Shown here piece by piece: positions 50,165 through 58,247 of a stretch of 64,000 bases of DNA. Made by a program: the position numbers and the translations under genes. Every line of letters begins with the position of its first letter. Position 1 is the stretch's first letter. This DNA comes from Amycolatopsis sp. WAC 01376 (GTDB lineage: Bacteria > Actinomycetota > Actinomycetes > Mycobacteriales > Pseudonocardiaceae), in contig NZ_QHKL01000001.1 in the NCBI RefSeq assembly GCF_003947415.1, forward strand, positions 372,001 through 436,000. Reading direction: 5' to 3'. The notes below the pieces were generated by a model, which was not told where the DNA came from, did not search any database, and was given only the letters and a program-made list of their open reading frames with translations.

Positions 50165-52726
50165 TCAGCGACCGGCAGTTCGGGGGGACAGGAAAGGCAG
50201 TGCGGCCTTCCCGTCCAAGGTGGCGGCGAGGGCGAGCAGAACGCCCGCGCCACCGGTGACGACGTCCATCGACAGCCGCAGCAGCTGGTTACCGGGGAAC
50301 GCCAGGCCGCCCTTGTACGGCACCGCGTACCAGGCCAGCCGGGAAAGATGCAGGTCGATGGCGTCGCGGACAGGCCGGTCCGGTTCGGCGCCCATGGCCA
50401 GCGCGGTCATCAGCCCGCCCCGGCCGAACAGCAGACCGGGATGGATGACGAACTCGCCGCGGCACGCTTCACGCAGGCCGGGAAGGCTCTTCAACGCCTT
50501 CGCGTCGGGACGGTGCTTCGCCAGTTCCTCGGCGACCATGAGGATCCCGGCGCTGCCGACACCCGCGTAGGGCAGCGTCCGGGTCTCGCCGTCGCGGACC
50601 TGCAGCGAGCCGTCGTCGGACTCGGCGCACTCCTCGATGTCCCGCTCCAGCGCCTGGTCGGCGAAGGACAGCCAGCCCTGTTCGCGAGTGCGCTCGAACA
50701 GCCGGACGAACAGCAGCGCCGCACCGGACCAGCCGTTGAGCAGCCCGGCCCTGGCGAAGTCGCCCGGCGGGTCGGCGGTTTCGAGTGCTTCGGCGAGCCG
50801 GACGGCGGTGGCGAGTGCCTGCCTGCCGAACTCGTTGTCCTTGCGGGCCACCGCGAAGTGCAGCTGGGTGAGCCCGATCCCGGACAGGCCGCCTTCCAAT
50901 CCGTGGTCGGTGGTCTGCTCGACCAGCGTCGCCGACGCCGACAACAGCTTGGTGGCCTCGTCCCGGTATCCGAGCTCTTCGAGGACATACGCGATGCCGT
51001 AGGAGCCGTCGTAGAACCCCGGTCGTCCCGGCGGATCGCGGCGGATCGAGTCCAGCAGCCAGCGTTCGTGCTCCCGGTGACGCTCGCCGCCGACCGTTTT
51101 CAGCGCGTGGAGGACGCCGGCCGCGCCGTAGCCGAAGCACGCTCCGCCGACGCGGAACTGTTCGATGTCGCCGGGGAAGAGCCGGTCGGTGCGTTCGGGG
51201 GTCGCGCTGGCGAGGATCGCCTCGATGATCTGCTTGCGGACCAGCGCCCAGTCCGGTTTGTCCTGGTCGAGCTCGGTCTCGCTCGACAGCGAAGGGCCGT
51301 TCCGGGGCGCGAGCTCGGCGACGATCGAGTCGGCGTAGCCCTCCGGGACGTCGAAACGCCGCTGGACGAAGTCCGCGAGCCCGCGCAGCTTCGCCGGGGC
51401 GAGCTCGAGGAGCGTCGTGAGCGGCAAGAAGATCCAGAGCTTCAGGACGGCGAGCGCGTACTCGTCGACCTCGAACCCGTTCCGGTCCCGCGGAGCGCGG
51501 AAACCGGGGGCGCCGAGAGCGGGCCGCGTGCCGGCTTCGACGTCGGACGCCATCTCGAAGTCGATCAGCGAGACGGAGTCGTCCTTCCCGTCCTTCTCGT
51601 CGCCGCCGTCGATCAGGATGTTCTGGGAGTGCAGGTCGCCGAAGACGATGCCGCGGCCGTGCACCTCCCCGACTATCGCCTCCACCCGCCGGACCAGCGC
51701 CAACGCGCGTTCGGTGTACGCGACGATGTCGGCCTCGGTGGTGTCGCGCCGGGTGAGCGGATAGTTGCGGGCGAGCCAGTTGCCGAGCGAGACGCCCGGC
51801 ATGTACTCCATCGCCAGGAAGTGGTGCTCCCAGACGGTGAAGCGGTCGAAGGCGGTGGGGATGCCGTCGATGCCCTTCAGCCGGTCCAGCACCTCGTGCT
51901 CGCGGCGGAGGCGTTCGACGGCGTCGACCTCGTCGCGGTCCAGGCCGGCGAACGGCCTGGCCTCCTTGAGGACCACCCGCTCGTCGTCGGCCTTCCGGTC
52001 GGCGAGGTACACGCCGCCGCCGTTGGAGAAGTGGAGCGAGCTTTTCACCTGATAGGGGAACTGATCCGCGCCGCCACCCTTGCGAGCTGCGAGATGCGGG
52101 GCGAGGAACTCCGGAATCGTCACCCAGTCAGGTACGGAGAACGTCGGTTCGCGCTTATCCGGGACCAGCGTGCCGTCCGGTTTACGGACCGCGAGGACCC
52201 GCTTGCCGTCGAGTTCGACCCATTGCTCGGCAAATCCGCCGTAGCGGACGTAGAGCGGACCGGCACCATACCGGAGATCACTGAGAATGTATGCCCCCGG
52301 TTCCCCGTCGAGCTTCGCGGACAACTCGGCGAGAAGGCGCTCGAGCTCGTTGTTGTCAGCTGGATAAAGAGTGAGCAACTTTCCGCTTCCGTCACGCGGA
52401 GCGTATTTCGAATTCCTTGCCAGCAGGGTGCCACGCGAACGCAGATGCTTGTAGGCCACCTCGCGCTCGACACAATGCTCGTGCACCTTCACGAGCACGC
52501 GCTCGGCGTTGCCCAAACCTGCGGACACGTGGATTTTCCAGCCCTGCAAGGGAAGGTTTCGAGCATCAGGGTGCAGCAGCCGCCATACTCCGCGCACTCC
52601 GGTGCGCCAGCCCGACTCTGGAGCGGGCAACAGGGAGGCGAAATCGTCGGCGGCGTCCCCGTTTTCCCGCTGCTCATCGAAGAACAGAGGATCGGCGAAG
52701 CAATACGCTTCGTACCGGACGTCCAT
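50165..52726 (-). CDS. lanKC: Class III lanthipeptide synthetase LanKC (RamC-like)
   Basis: An 853-residue trifunctional enzyme. An N-terminal phospho-Ser/Thr lyase domain (about 1-220), a Ser/Thr kinase domain (about 225-500; Lys254 in VVLKEA, Asp364 in GDLHSQN, Asp389 in LIDFE) and a LanC-like cyclase domain (about 520-853) lie in order. The cyclase lacks the Cys-Cys/His zinc ligands of LanC, as expected for class III rather than class IV. The ATG at 52726 follows AAGGAGGGGG. It would phosphorylate, dehydrate and cyclise the adjacent precursor. Confidence 0.95.
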   Translation of the reverse strand: MDVRYEAYCFADPLFFDEQRENGDAADDFASLLPAPESGWRTGVRGVWRLLHPDARNLPLQGWKIHVSAGLGNAERVLVKVHEHCVEREVAYKHLRSRGTLLARNSKYAPRDGSGKLLTLYPADNNELERLLAELSAKLDGEPGAYILSDLRYGAGPLYVRYGGFAEQWVELDGKRVLAVRKPDGTLVPDKREPTFSVPDWVTIPEFLAPHLAARKGGGADQFPYQVKSSLHFSNGGGVYLADRKADDERVVLKEARPFAGLDRDEVDAVERLRREHEVLDRLKGIDGIPTAFDRFTVWEHHFLAMEYMPGVSLGNWLARNYPLTRRDTTEADIVAYTERALALVRRVEAIVGEVHGRGIVFGDLHSQNILIDGGDEKDGKDDSVSLIDFEMASDVEAGTRPALGAPGFRAPRDRNGFEVDEYALAVLKLWIFLPLTTLLELAPAKLRGLADFVQRRFDVPEGYADSIVAELAPRNGPSLSSETELDQDKPDWALVRKQIIEAILASATPERTDRLFPGDIEQFRVGGACFGYGAAGVLHALKTVGGERHREHERWLLDSIRRDPPGRPGFYDGSYGIAYVLEELGYRDEATKLLSASATLVEQTTDHGLEGGLSGIGLTQLHFAVARKDNEFGRQALATAVRLAEALETADPPGDFARAGLLNGWSGAALLFVRLFERTREQGWLSFADQALERDIEECAESDDGSLQVRDGETRTLPYAGVGSAGILMVAEELAKHRPDAKALKSLPGLREACRGEFVIHPGLLFGRGGLMTALAMGAEPDRPVRDAIDLHLSRLAWYAVPYKGGLAFPGNQLLRLSMDVVTGGAGVLLALAATLDGKAALPFLSPRTAGR

Positions 52727-53151
52727 CGAGCGCCCCCTCCTTGGCACCAATCGGATGGGCCATGTGCACCATCGCGATGGAGAATATTCCACCCGCCGGA
52801 TAGCGAACGGCCAATCCGCCATACCGGGGGTTCGTATGGGCTGTTCAGGGTCGTCAATTCGAAACCTACCGAATGGTAGGGGTACCCAGCGTGAGATCAA
52901 CTCGGATTCCAACCACCCGGTCGGTGTGTAACAGGAACGGACCGACGTCGTAATCCCTGGTCGAAGCGTCGAAAACAATAACCGCCGCCGAATTGGCCGA
53001 ACGCCAACTCATGGCGCTTCGTGATCTATTCACCCGAGGTCTGGACCACTTCCGCGCCTCGTGGCGCCCGCCACGCGGGCCACCGGTCGCCCGCCGGCGG
53101 AGATCGGCACGGAGGTACGTTGTCGCCGGTGGAGCAGTCAAGGAGGCGGAC
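52727..53151. other. Intergenic region, lanKC promoter side
   Basis: About 425 bp between divergent genes. It contains the two dyads at 52819-52880. I see no further gene, and no recognisable RamR site from sequence alone. Confidence 0.4.
52819..52880. promoter_or_regulatory. Two dyads upstream of lanKC
   Basis: CCATAC...GTATGG (52819-52824 with 52834-52839) and CCTACC-GAAT-GGTAGG (52865-52880) are perfect dyads 93-154 bp before the lanKC start. They are candidate operators; the regulator is unknown. Confidence 0.4.
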
Positions 53152-53517
53152 GTGATCACAGGCTTCGCGGTGACCGTCGCGATCTGCGCGACACTGGTCG
53201 CGATATGGAGTTTCGTGCAGTCCGCACGCAAGAAGCTGCCGGACAACGCACTGCTCGGCGGCCTCGCCGTGGTCGAACTCCTCCTGGTGGCGCAGCTCGT
53301 GATCGGCGTCGTACAGCTGATCGGCGGCGGCCGCCCCGGCAGCATGGCCACCTATCTCGCGTATCTGATCGGCTGCCTGGTCGTGCTCCCGCTCGGGACC
53401 TTCTGGGCGCTGGCCGAGCGCACCCGGTCGAGCACCGCGATCCTCGGCATCGCCTGCCTCGCCATCCCGGTGATGGTGCTCCGGCTGCACGAGGTCTGGG
53501 CGGGCGCCAGTGCCTGA
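53152..53517 (+). CDS. Four-helix integral membrane protein
   Basis: A 121-residue protein with four hydrophobic segments (ITGFAVTVAICATLVAIW at the start, then near 40-60, 70-90 and 95-115). The GTG at 53152 follows AAGGAGGCGGAC; upstream in-frame codons look non-coding. Overlaps the next gene by 8 bp. Function unknown. Confidence 0.75.
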   Translation: MITGFAVTVAICATLVAIWSFVQSARKKLPDNALLGGLAVVELLLVAQLVIGVVQLIGGGRPGSMATYLAYLIGCLVVLPLGTFWALAERTRSSTAILGIACLAIPVMVLRLHEVWAGASA

Positions 53518-53932
53518 GGAAATCGAGGAGAAGACGGTGGACACCGCGGCGGACAAAGCCTCCGGCCCGGGACGGATCCTGGTCGCCGTGTACGCGATCT
53601 TCGCGCTGGCGGCGACCTCGCGCGCCGCCGTGCAGATCAGCACCAAATTCCACGAGGCCCCGCTGGCCTACGCGCTCTCCGCGTTCGCGGCCGTCGTCTA
53701 CCTCCTGGCCACCGTGGCACTGGCCCGCCGCGGCGCGGGATGGTGGCGGATCGCGCTGGTCGCCTGCGGCGTCGAACTGCTCGGCGTGCTGACCGTCGGC
53801 ACGTTCAGCCTCTTCGACCGCGAAGCCTTCCCGCACGCCACCGTGTGGTCGGTGTACGGACAGGGCTACCTCTTCATCCCGCTGGTGCTGCCGGTGATCG
53901 GGCTGTTCTGGTTACGGCGGACGAAGCCCTGA
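53510..53932 (+). CDS. Four-helix integral membrane protein
   Basis: A 140-residue membrane protein with an acidic N-terminus (PEEIEEKTVDTAADK) and four hydrophobic segments (about 24-42, 52-72, 78-98 and 110-132). GTG start within the end of the previous gene, so the pair is coupled. No family recognised. Confidence 0.75.
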   Translation: MPEEIEEKTVDTAADKASGPGRILVAVYAIFALAATSRAAVQISTKFHEAPLAYALSAFAAVVYLLATVALARRGAGWWRIALVACGVELLGVLTVGTFSLFDREAFPHATVWSVYGQGYLFIPLVLPVIGLFWLRRTKP

Positions 53933-53993
53933 CGGGTCTGGGGCTCGTGAGCGGTGCCCCGACACCGAACTCGCGTGATCGAACACGTATCTC

Positions 53994-54058
53994 GCGTGCT
54001 TGGAGGCGTATCTCGCGTGATCAGACGCCGAACACGCGAGATACGCCTCCAAGCACGC
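53994..54058. repeat. Perfect palindrome, 26-bp arms, with satellite CGCGTGAT motifs
   Basis: Arms 53994-54019 and 54033-54058 are exact complements around a 13-nt loop. Shortened copies of the CGCGTGAT / ATCACGCG unit flank it at about 53971-53978 and 54072-54107. It fills the gap between convergent genes. Confidence 0.92.
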
Positions 54059-54125
54059 GTGATACGGCTCCAATCACGCGAGTCGCGCCTCTGATCACGC
54101 GAGTCACGACTTAGCCCTCGAACCC

Positions 54126-55112
54126 TCACTTGTCGAAACAGCCCTTTTCGTTGAGCGGGCCGAAGGTGGGCAGGACGAGCCCGCACAGATAGCCGTCGAT
54201 CCAGCGCCCGTTGCCCGCGACGTTGGTCAGCACCCGGATCGCCGGCGCGAACGCGGCGATCCCCTTGGCCAGCGAATCCTGGTTGCGCTGCAGCATCGAC
54301 GTCAGCCGGTCGAGTTGTTCGAGCACCGGCCCGAGTTGCCCGTCGTTGTCGGCGATGATGCCGTCGAGCGCGGTCGCGAGCCGTTTCGAGCCATCGAGCA
54401 GGTCCTTGATCGCCTGCTGCCGGGTGGCGATGGCGCGCAGCAGCGCGTTGCCGTCCTGGATCAGCCGCTGGACCTCGGCGTCGCGGTCGACGAGAGTTTG
54501 CGAGACCTGCCGCGTGTTCGCGACCAGCGTCCGGAGTTGCCGGTCGCGGGAGGCGATGGTGCCGGAGAGTTTCGAGATCCCGTCGAGCGCGGCGCGGACG
54601 TCGGACGGCGTATCGGCGAAGGTCGCCGAAATCGTGTCGAAGCTTTTCGCGAGCTGATCGACGTCGATCGCGTCGACGGTTTTCGACAAATCCCGAAACG
54701 CTTCAAGGACGTCGTACGGCGCGGTGGTCCGCCGTAGCGGAATCGGGTCGCCCGGATCAAGGATCACTTCACCGCGCGGATCGAGCGCCAAATACTTCTG
54801 TCCCAGGACGTTCTTGATCTGAATGGACGCGCTCGTCGCGTCGCCGACCCAGGCGTCCTTCACCCGGAAGGAGATGAGGACGCGATCGCCTTCGAGGTCG
54901 ATCTCGGACACCTTGCCGACCTTCACGCCGGCGATCCGGACGTCGTTGTCCACGCGCAGCCCGCCCGCGTCGGAGAACTCGGCGGAATAGGTGACGTCGC
55001 CGACGACCACCGGCAGGGCGTCGGCGTTCAGCGCCGCCGCCATCCCGAGGGCCATCGTGGCGAGACCGGCGATCGCCGTCTTGACCGGATCCATCGCGCC
55101 GAAGGACCGCAT
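54126..55112 (-). CDS. MCE (MlaD-like) family protein, orphan
   Basis: A 328-residue protein with one N-terminal signal-anchor, then an MlaD domain (about residues 35-115: YSAEFSDAGGLRVDNDVRIAGV, VLGQKYLALDPRG) and a long helical region (about 130-300). MCE proteins carry lipids across the envelope, normally in operons of six with YrbE permeases; none are here. It may serve as an extra subunit for a distant mce operon. The ATG at 55112 follows GAGGTGAGG. Confidence 0.9.
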   Translation of the reverse strand: MRSFGAMDPVKTAIAGLATMALGMAAALNADALPVVVGDVTYSAEFSDAGGLRVDNDVRIAGVKVGKVSEIDLEGDRVLISFRVKDAWVGDATSASIQIKNVLGQKYLALDPRGEVILDPGDPIPLRRTTAPYDVLEAFRDLSKTVDAIDVDQLAKSFDTISATFADTPSDVRAALDGISKLSGTIASRDRQLRTLVANTRQVSQTLVDRDAEVQRLIQDGNALLRAIATRQQAIKDLLDGSKRLATALDGIIADNDGQLGPVLEQLDRLTSMLQRNQDSLAKGIAAFAPAIRVLTNVAGNGRWIDGYLCGLVLPTFGPLNEKGCFDK

Positions 55113-55222
55113 CGCCTCACCTCGCAGGTCACGAGCGGCAAAGCTTAGGGGCCGCTCCCGCCCATCGCCAGGCGAAACGTTGCACCGATCGGGTAAGAAC
55201 GTCTGTCTATTGTGGACTCCGG

Positions 55223-55603
55223 CTAAGTGTCGAGCCTGACTTCGTAATGAAGCGTCTTGTACTTCTTCAGCCGGTGCGCGAGCGGGACGAGGAAGCCGTG
55301 CAGGAGCCGGTGCTTCCTGGCCAGCAGATCGGCCGCGTGCCGGGCTTCGTCACCGTCGAGCAGGCGAACCCGCCCGTGCACGGCCTCCCCGGTCGGGGTA
55401 CCGCGGAACGTCGAAGGGGCGATCTCGATCCGCGGATCGTTCCGCAGTCGCTTGGCCTTCCACGCCGCGTCATACGTACGGATGTACGCGTGATCCCCCT
55501 CGACGGCGATGTTGACCGGCGTCCCGATGGGCGTCCCGTCCCGTTTGAAGGTCTTCAGCAAGATTGTCTTCTGGTCGGTGAACCTGGTGAGCTGCGTCGT
55601 CAT
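55223..55603 (-). CDS. PPOX-class F420-dependent oxidoreductase
   Basis: A 126-residue split-barrel flavin/F420-binding protein. Signature elements are KTILLKTFKRDGTPIGTPVN near the start and YDAAWKAKRLRNDPRIEIAP. The family reduces diverse substrates with F420H2; the substrate is unknown. The ATG at 55603 is chosen over a GTG at 55627. It follows the MerR gene on the same strand by 36 bp. Confidence 0.87.
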   Translation of the reverse strand: MTTQLTRFTDQKTILLKTFKRDGTPIGTPVNIAVEGDHAYIRTYDAAWKAKRLRNDPRIEIAPSTFRGTPTGEAVHGRVRLLDGDEARHAADLLARKHRLLHGFLVPLAHRLKKYKTLHYEVRLDT

Positions 55604-55639
55604 ATCCCTGGGACGGAGCCACCGCACGAAACGTGACGG

Positions 55640-56032
55640 CTAACGCCAGAGCTCGTTCGCCGTCCCTCGCGCGACATGCTCCTCGTAGATCTCGACCTTC
55701 CGGGTGATCAGTTCCAGGCAGTCGACCAGCTCTGCGATCCGGTCGCGGACGGTGTTCTGGTGGTCCCGGAGCAGCTCCAGCCGCTTGTCCTCGTTTCCCG
55801 GCCCCTGCCGGACGAGTTCGGCGAAGGCACGAATGGTGGCGAGCGGCATTCCGGACGCCCGGAATTTCGTGCAGTTCAGCAGCCATTCGACGTCGTGTTC
55901 GGTGTACACGCGGCGGCCGTTCGCGTCCCGTTTCACCGGCGAAGCGAGCAGTCCTTCCTTCTCGTAGAAGCGAAGTGCGTGCACGCTGAGGCCTGTCCGG
56001 TCGGTGACCTTGCCGATCGCGAGTTCCGTCAC
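55640..56032 (-). CDS. MerR-family transcriptional regulator
   Basis: A 130-residue regulator. The winged helix-turn-helix (KVTDRTGLSVHALRFYEKEG, then RDANGRRVY) is followed by a dimerisation coiled coil (DHQNTVRDRIAELVDCLELI) and a short C-terminus without obvious metal-binding cysteines. GTG start. It is divergent from the SDR gene across a promoter with a 19-bp spacer and a dyad. Confidence 0.9.
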   Translation of the reverse strand: MTELAIGKVTDRTGLSVHALRFYEKEGLLASPVKRDANGRRVYTEHDVEWLLNCTKFRASGMPLATIRAFAELVRQGPGNEDKRLELLRDHQNTVRDRIAELVDCLELITRKVEIYEEHVARGTANELWR

Positions 56033-56049
56033 CTCGCCGACGATAGCGC

Positions 56050-56080
56050 TTGTCCTAGAGTGCCCTCTAGCTCCTAGCGT
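56050..56080 (+). promoter_or_regulatory. MerR-type promoter for the SDR gene
   Basis: TTGTCC (56050-56055) and TAGCGT (56075-56080) are separated by 19 bp, the long spacer of MerR-controlled promoters. The spacer contains CTAGAG-TGCC-CTCTAG (56055-56070), a dyad for the regulator. Start of transcription would fall at or near the ATG (56088), implying a leaderless mRNA. Confidence 0.6.
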
Positions 56081-56087
56081 CCGCCCC

Positions 56088-57044
56088 ATGAGCACTTCAC
56101 AACACAAGATCGGGTCCGGCTTCGGCGCGCGCAGCACCGCCGGGGAAGTACTGAGCGGGATCGACCTTTCGGGCAAGGTCGCCGTCGTCACCGGCGGATA
56201 TTCGGGGCTGGGGCTGGAAAACACGCGTGCCTTGGCGAACGCGGGCGCGCACGTGGTCGTCCCCGCGCGCCGTCCGGCCGACGCCGAGGCCGCGCTCGCC
56301 GGGATCCCCGGCACCGAGGTCGGCGAGCTCGACCTCGCCGATCTGACCAGCGTCGAGGCCTTCGCCCGCGGATTCCTCGGCACCGGACGCCCGATCGATC
56401 TGCTGATCGCGAACGCGGGGATCATGGCCGCGCCGGAACGGCGGGTCGGCCACGGCTGGGAGTCGCATTTCGCGATCTGCCACCTCGGCCACCACGCCCT
56501 GGTGAACCGGCTCTGGCCCGCGCTGAAGGCGGCGGGCGGGGCGCGCGTCGTCACGGTGTCGTCCGCCGGTCACCATTCCTCGCCGATGCGCTGGGACGAC
56601 GTCCAGTTCGAGCACGGCTACGACCGGTGGCTCGCCTACGGCCAGGCCAAGACGGCGAACGTGCTGTTCGCGGTGCGGCTGGACACGCTCGGCGCCGAAC
56701 ACGGCATCCGCGCGTTCAGCCTGCATCCGGGTGCCATCCTCACTCCCCTGCAACGGCATCTGCGACAGGAGGAGATGGTCGAGCGCGGCTGGATCGACGA
56801 GCACGGCTACCAGGCCGACCCGAGCTTCAAGTCGCCGGAGCAGGGCGCGGCCACGCAGGTCTGGGCGGCGACGTCGCCGCTGCTCGACGGGATGGGCGGG
56901 CTCTACTGCGAGGACTGTGACGTCGCCGAAGTCGCCGCCGAAGAGGGCGAGTGGGTGGGCGTGCGCCCGTATGCGATCGACGCCGGTGAGGCCGCGCGGC
57001 TCTGGGAGCTCTCCGAAAACCTCACCGGCGTCTCCCTTGCCTAG
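56088..57044 (+). CDS. Short-chain dehydrogenase/reductase
   Basis: A 318-residue NAD(P)-dependent oxidoreductase. It has the nucleotide-binding VVTGGYSGLGLENTRAL (TGxxxGxG), NAG in LLIANAGIM, a catalytic serine in VSSAGH and YGQAK (Tyr-x-x-x-Lys). This subgroup resembles retinol-dehydrogenase-like and WW-domain oxidoreductase-like SDRs. No ribosome site precedes the ATG. Its end overlaps the convergent hydrolase by 4 bp. Probably activated by the divergent MerR. Confidence 0.92.
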   Translation: MSTSQHKIGSGFGARSTAGEVLSGIDLSGKVAVVTGGYSGLGLENTRALANAGAHVVVPARRPADAEAALAGIPGTEVGELDLADLTSVEAFARGFLGTGRPIDLLIANAGIMAAPERRVGHGWESHFAICHLGHHALVNRLWPALKAAGGARVVTVSSAGHHSSPMRWDDVQFEHGYDRWLAYGQAKTANVLFAVRLDTLGAEHGIRAFSLHPGAILTPLQRHLRQEEMVERGWIDEHGYQADPSFKSPEQGAATQVWAATSPLLDGMGGLYCEDCDVAEVAAEEGEWVGVRPYAIDAGEAARLWELSENLTGVSLA

Positions 57045-58129
57045 TTCCAGAACTTGATCTCGGGGTTGCCCGCCACCGGCCCGTCGAGCAGCGGCTGATG
57101 CCCGCCACGCAAGTTCTTGTCGAAGAACGCGGAGACGTATGCCCTGGTCAGTTCCATGCCGCGCTCGCCACCGAGCAGACCGGGCTGGCTGAGGCCGAGC
57201 TGCTCACCGAGTACGCCGACGTCGGTGAAGGACGCGTGCCCGGCCGCCGCGACGCTGATCCAGCGCTTCCAACCGGTGAGGTTCGGCCAGCTGCCCGCCC
57301 ACGTCGTGTCCGGACCGGCCGGGGTGTACTCGCTTTCGCGGCCGAGCAGCAGGAACGGCCGGTCGATCCCGGACGCGGGGATCGGCGACCACAGCCTGCC
57401 GTCCAGGTCGGCGCCCGCGCGGATCCGCTGGTCGTCGACCATCGCGGTCGGCGTGCTGTACCCGCCGATGGAATGCCCGGCCATGCCGATGCGGGTCCGG
57501 TCGATCAAACGTGACCAGGGGGACGAAGGCCTGGTCAGCGTGTCGAGGACGAAGGAGACGTCCGCGGAGCGGATCGGCGGGAGCAGTTTCGAGTCGGAGC
57601 CGCACGCGGCGCATTCGGTGACGTGGCCGTCCGGGAAAGCGGTGCCGTGTGACTCGTAGTTGTGGCCGATGAGCGCGACGACGAACCCCTTGCTCGCCAG
57701 CTCTTCCGCGAGCCCGGTGAGCGTCGTGCGCGGTTTGCCGAATCCCGGCGACAGGACGACGAGCGCGCGCTTTCCCGGCCTGGCCGGGGCGTCGACCCTC
57801 GCGCTGGTCCGGATCCCGGAGACCAGGCCGGGGTCGATGTCCGGCAGACCCGATTCGGTCAGGAACGCCTTGGCCTCGGCGAAGGTGAGGTACGGCCGCT
57901 TCGGGCCGATCGGCAGCAGCGCCGGATAGAACATCGACACCATCAGCTCGCGCGGCCCGGACGGCACCCACGGGTCCTTGCGCGAAGTGTCGACGAGGTG
58001 CAGGTCGGTGGAACCGAGGGGATGCGAGCCGGTCGGCGGTGGCAACGTCAGTCGCGGGGCCGCCGCGGCCGGGCTCGCCATGGCCGCCATGCCGGCGAGG
58101 GCGAGCAGTGCGACGAGAAGCCTTCTCAT
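57041..58129 (-). CDS. Secreted alpha/beta hydrolase (PAF-acetylhydrolase-like)
   Basis: A 362-residue exported hydrolase. A signal peptide (RRLLVALLALAGMAAMASPAAAA) precedes an alpha/beta domain with the nucleophile elbow GHSIGG, an acid in AGADLDG and histidine in AGHASF, as in PAF-acetylhydrolase/chlorophyllase-like lipases. Two cysteines (ECAAC) may form a disulfide. Substrate unknown. Confidence 0.87.
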   Translation of the reverse strand: MRRLLVALLALAGMAAMASPAAAAPRLTLPPPTGSHPLGSTDLHLVDTSRKDPWVPSGPRELMVSMFYPALLPIGPKRPYLTFAEAKAFLTESGLPDIDPGLVSGIRTSARVDAPARPGKRALVVLSPGFGKPRTTLTGLAEELASKGFVVALIGHNYESHGTAFPDGHVTECAACGSDSKLLPPIRSADVSFVLDTLTRPSSPWSRLIDRTRIGMAGHSIGGYSTPTAMVDDQRIRAGADLDGRLWSPIPASGIDRPFLLLGRESEYTPAGPDTTWAGSWPNLTGWKRWISVAAAGHASFTDVGVLGEQLGLSQPGLLGGERGMELTRAYVSAFFDKNLRGGHQPLLDGPVAGNPEIKFWN

Positions 58130-58247
58130 GAGGGTTCCGTTTCTGTCGAGGATCTTCCTTCACCCAGCCTGGAGCCCGCCGACGTATTCGCGCGTCTGTC
58201 GTAAGGTGTATCCCGGGGTCTGCCGTAAGAGGGACGCGCGCCGCCCG

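Noticed and set aside
53960..54110. Possible CRISPR array in the CGCGTGAT repeats
   Set aside because: Units are short, in both orientations and unevenly spaced, with no spacers or cas genes; it is a palindromic repeat.
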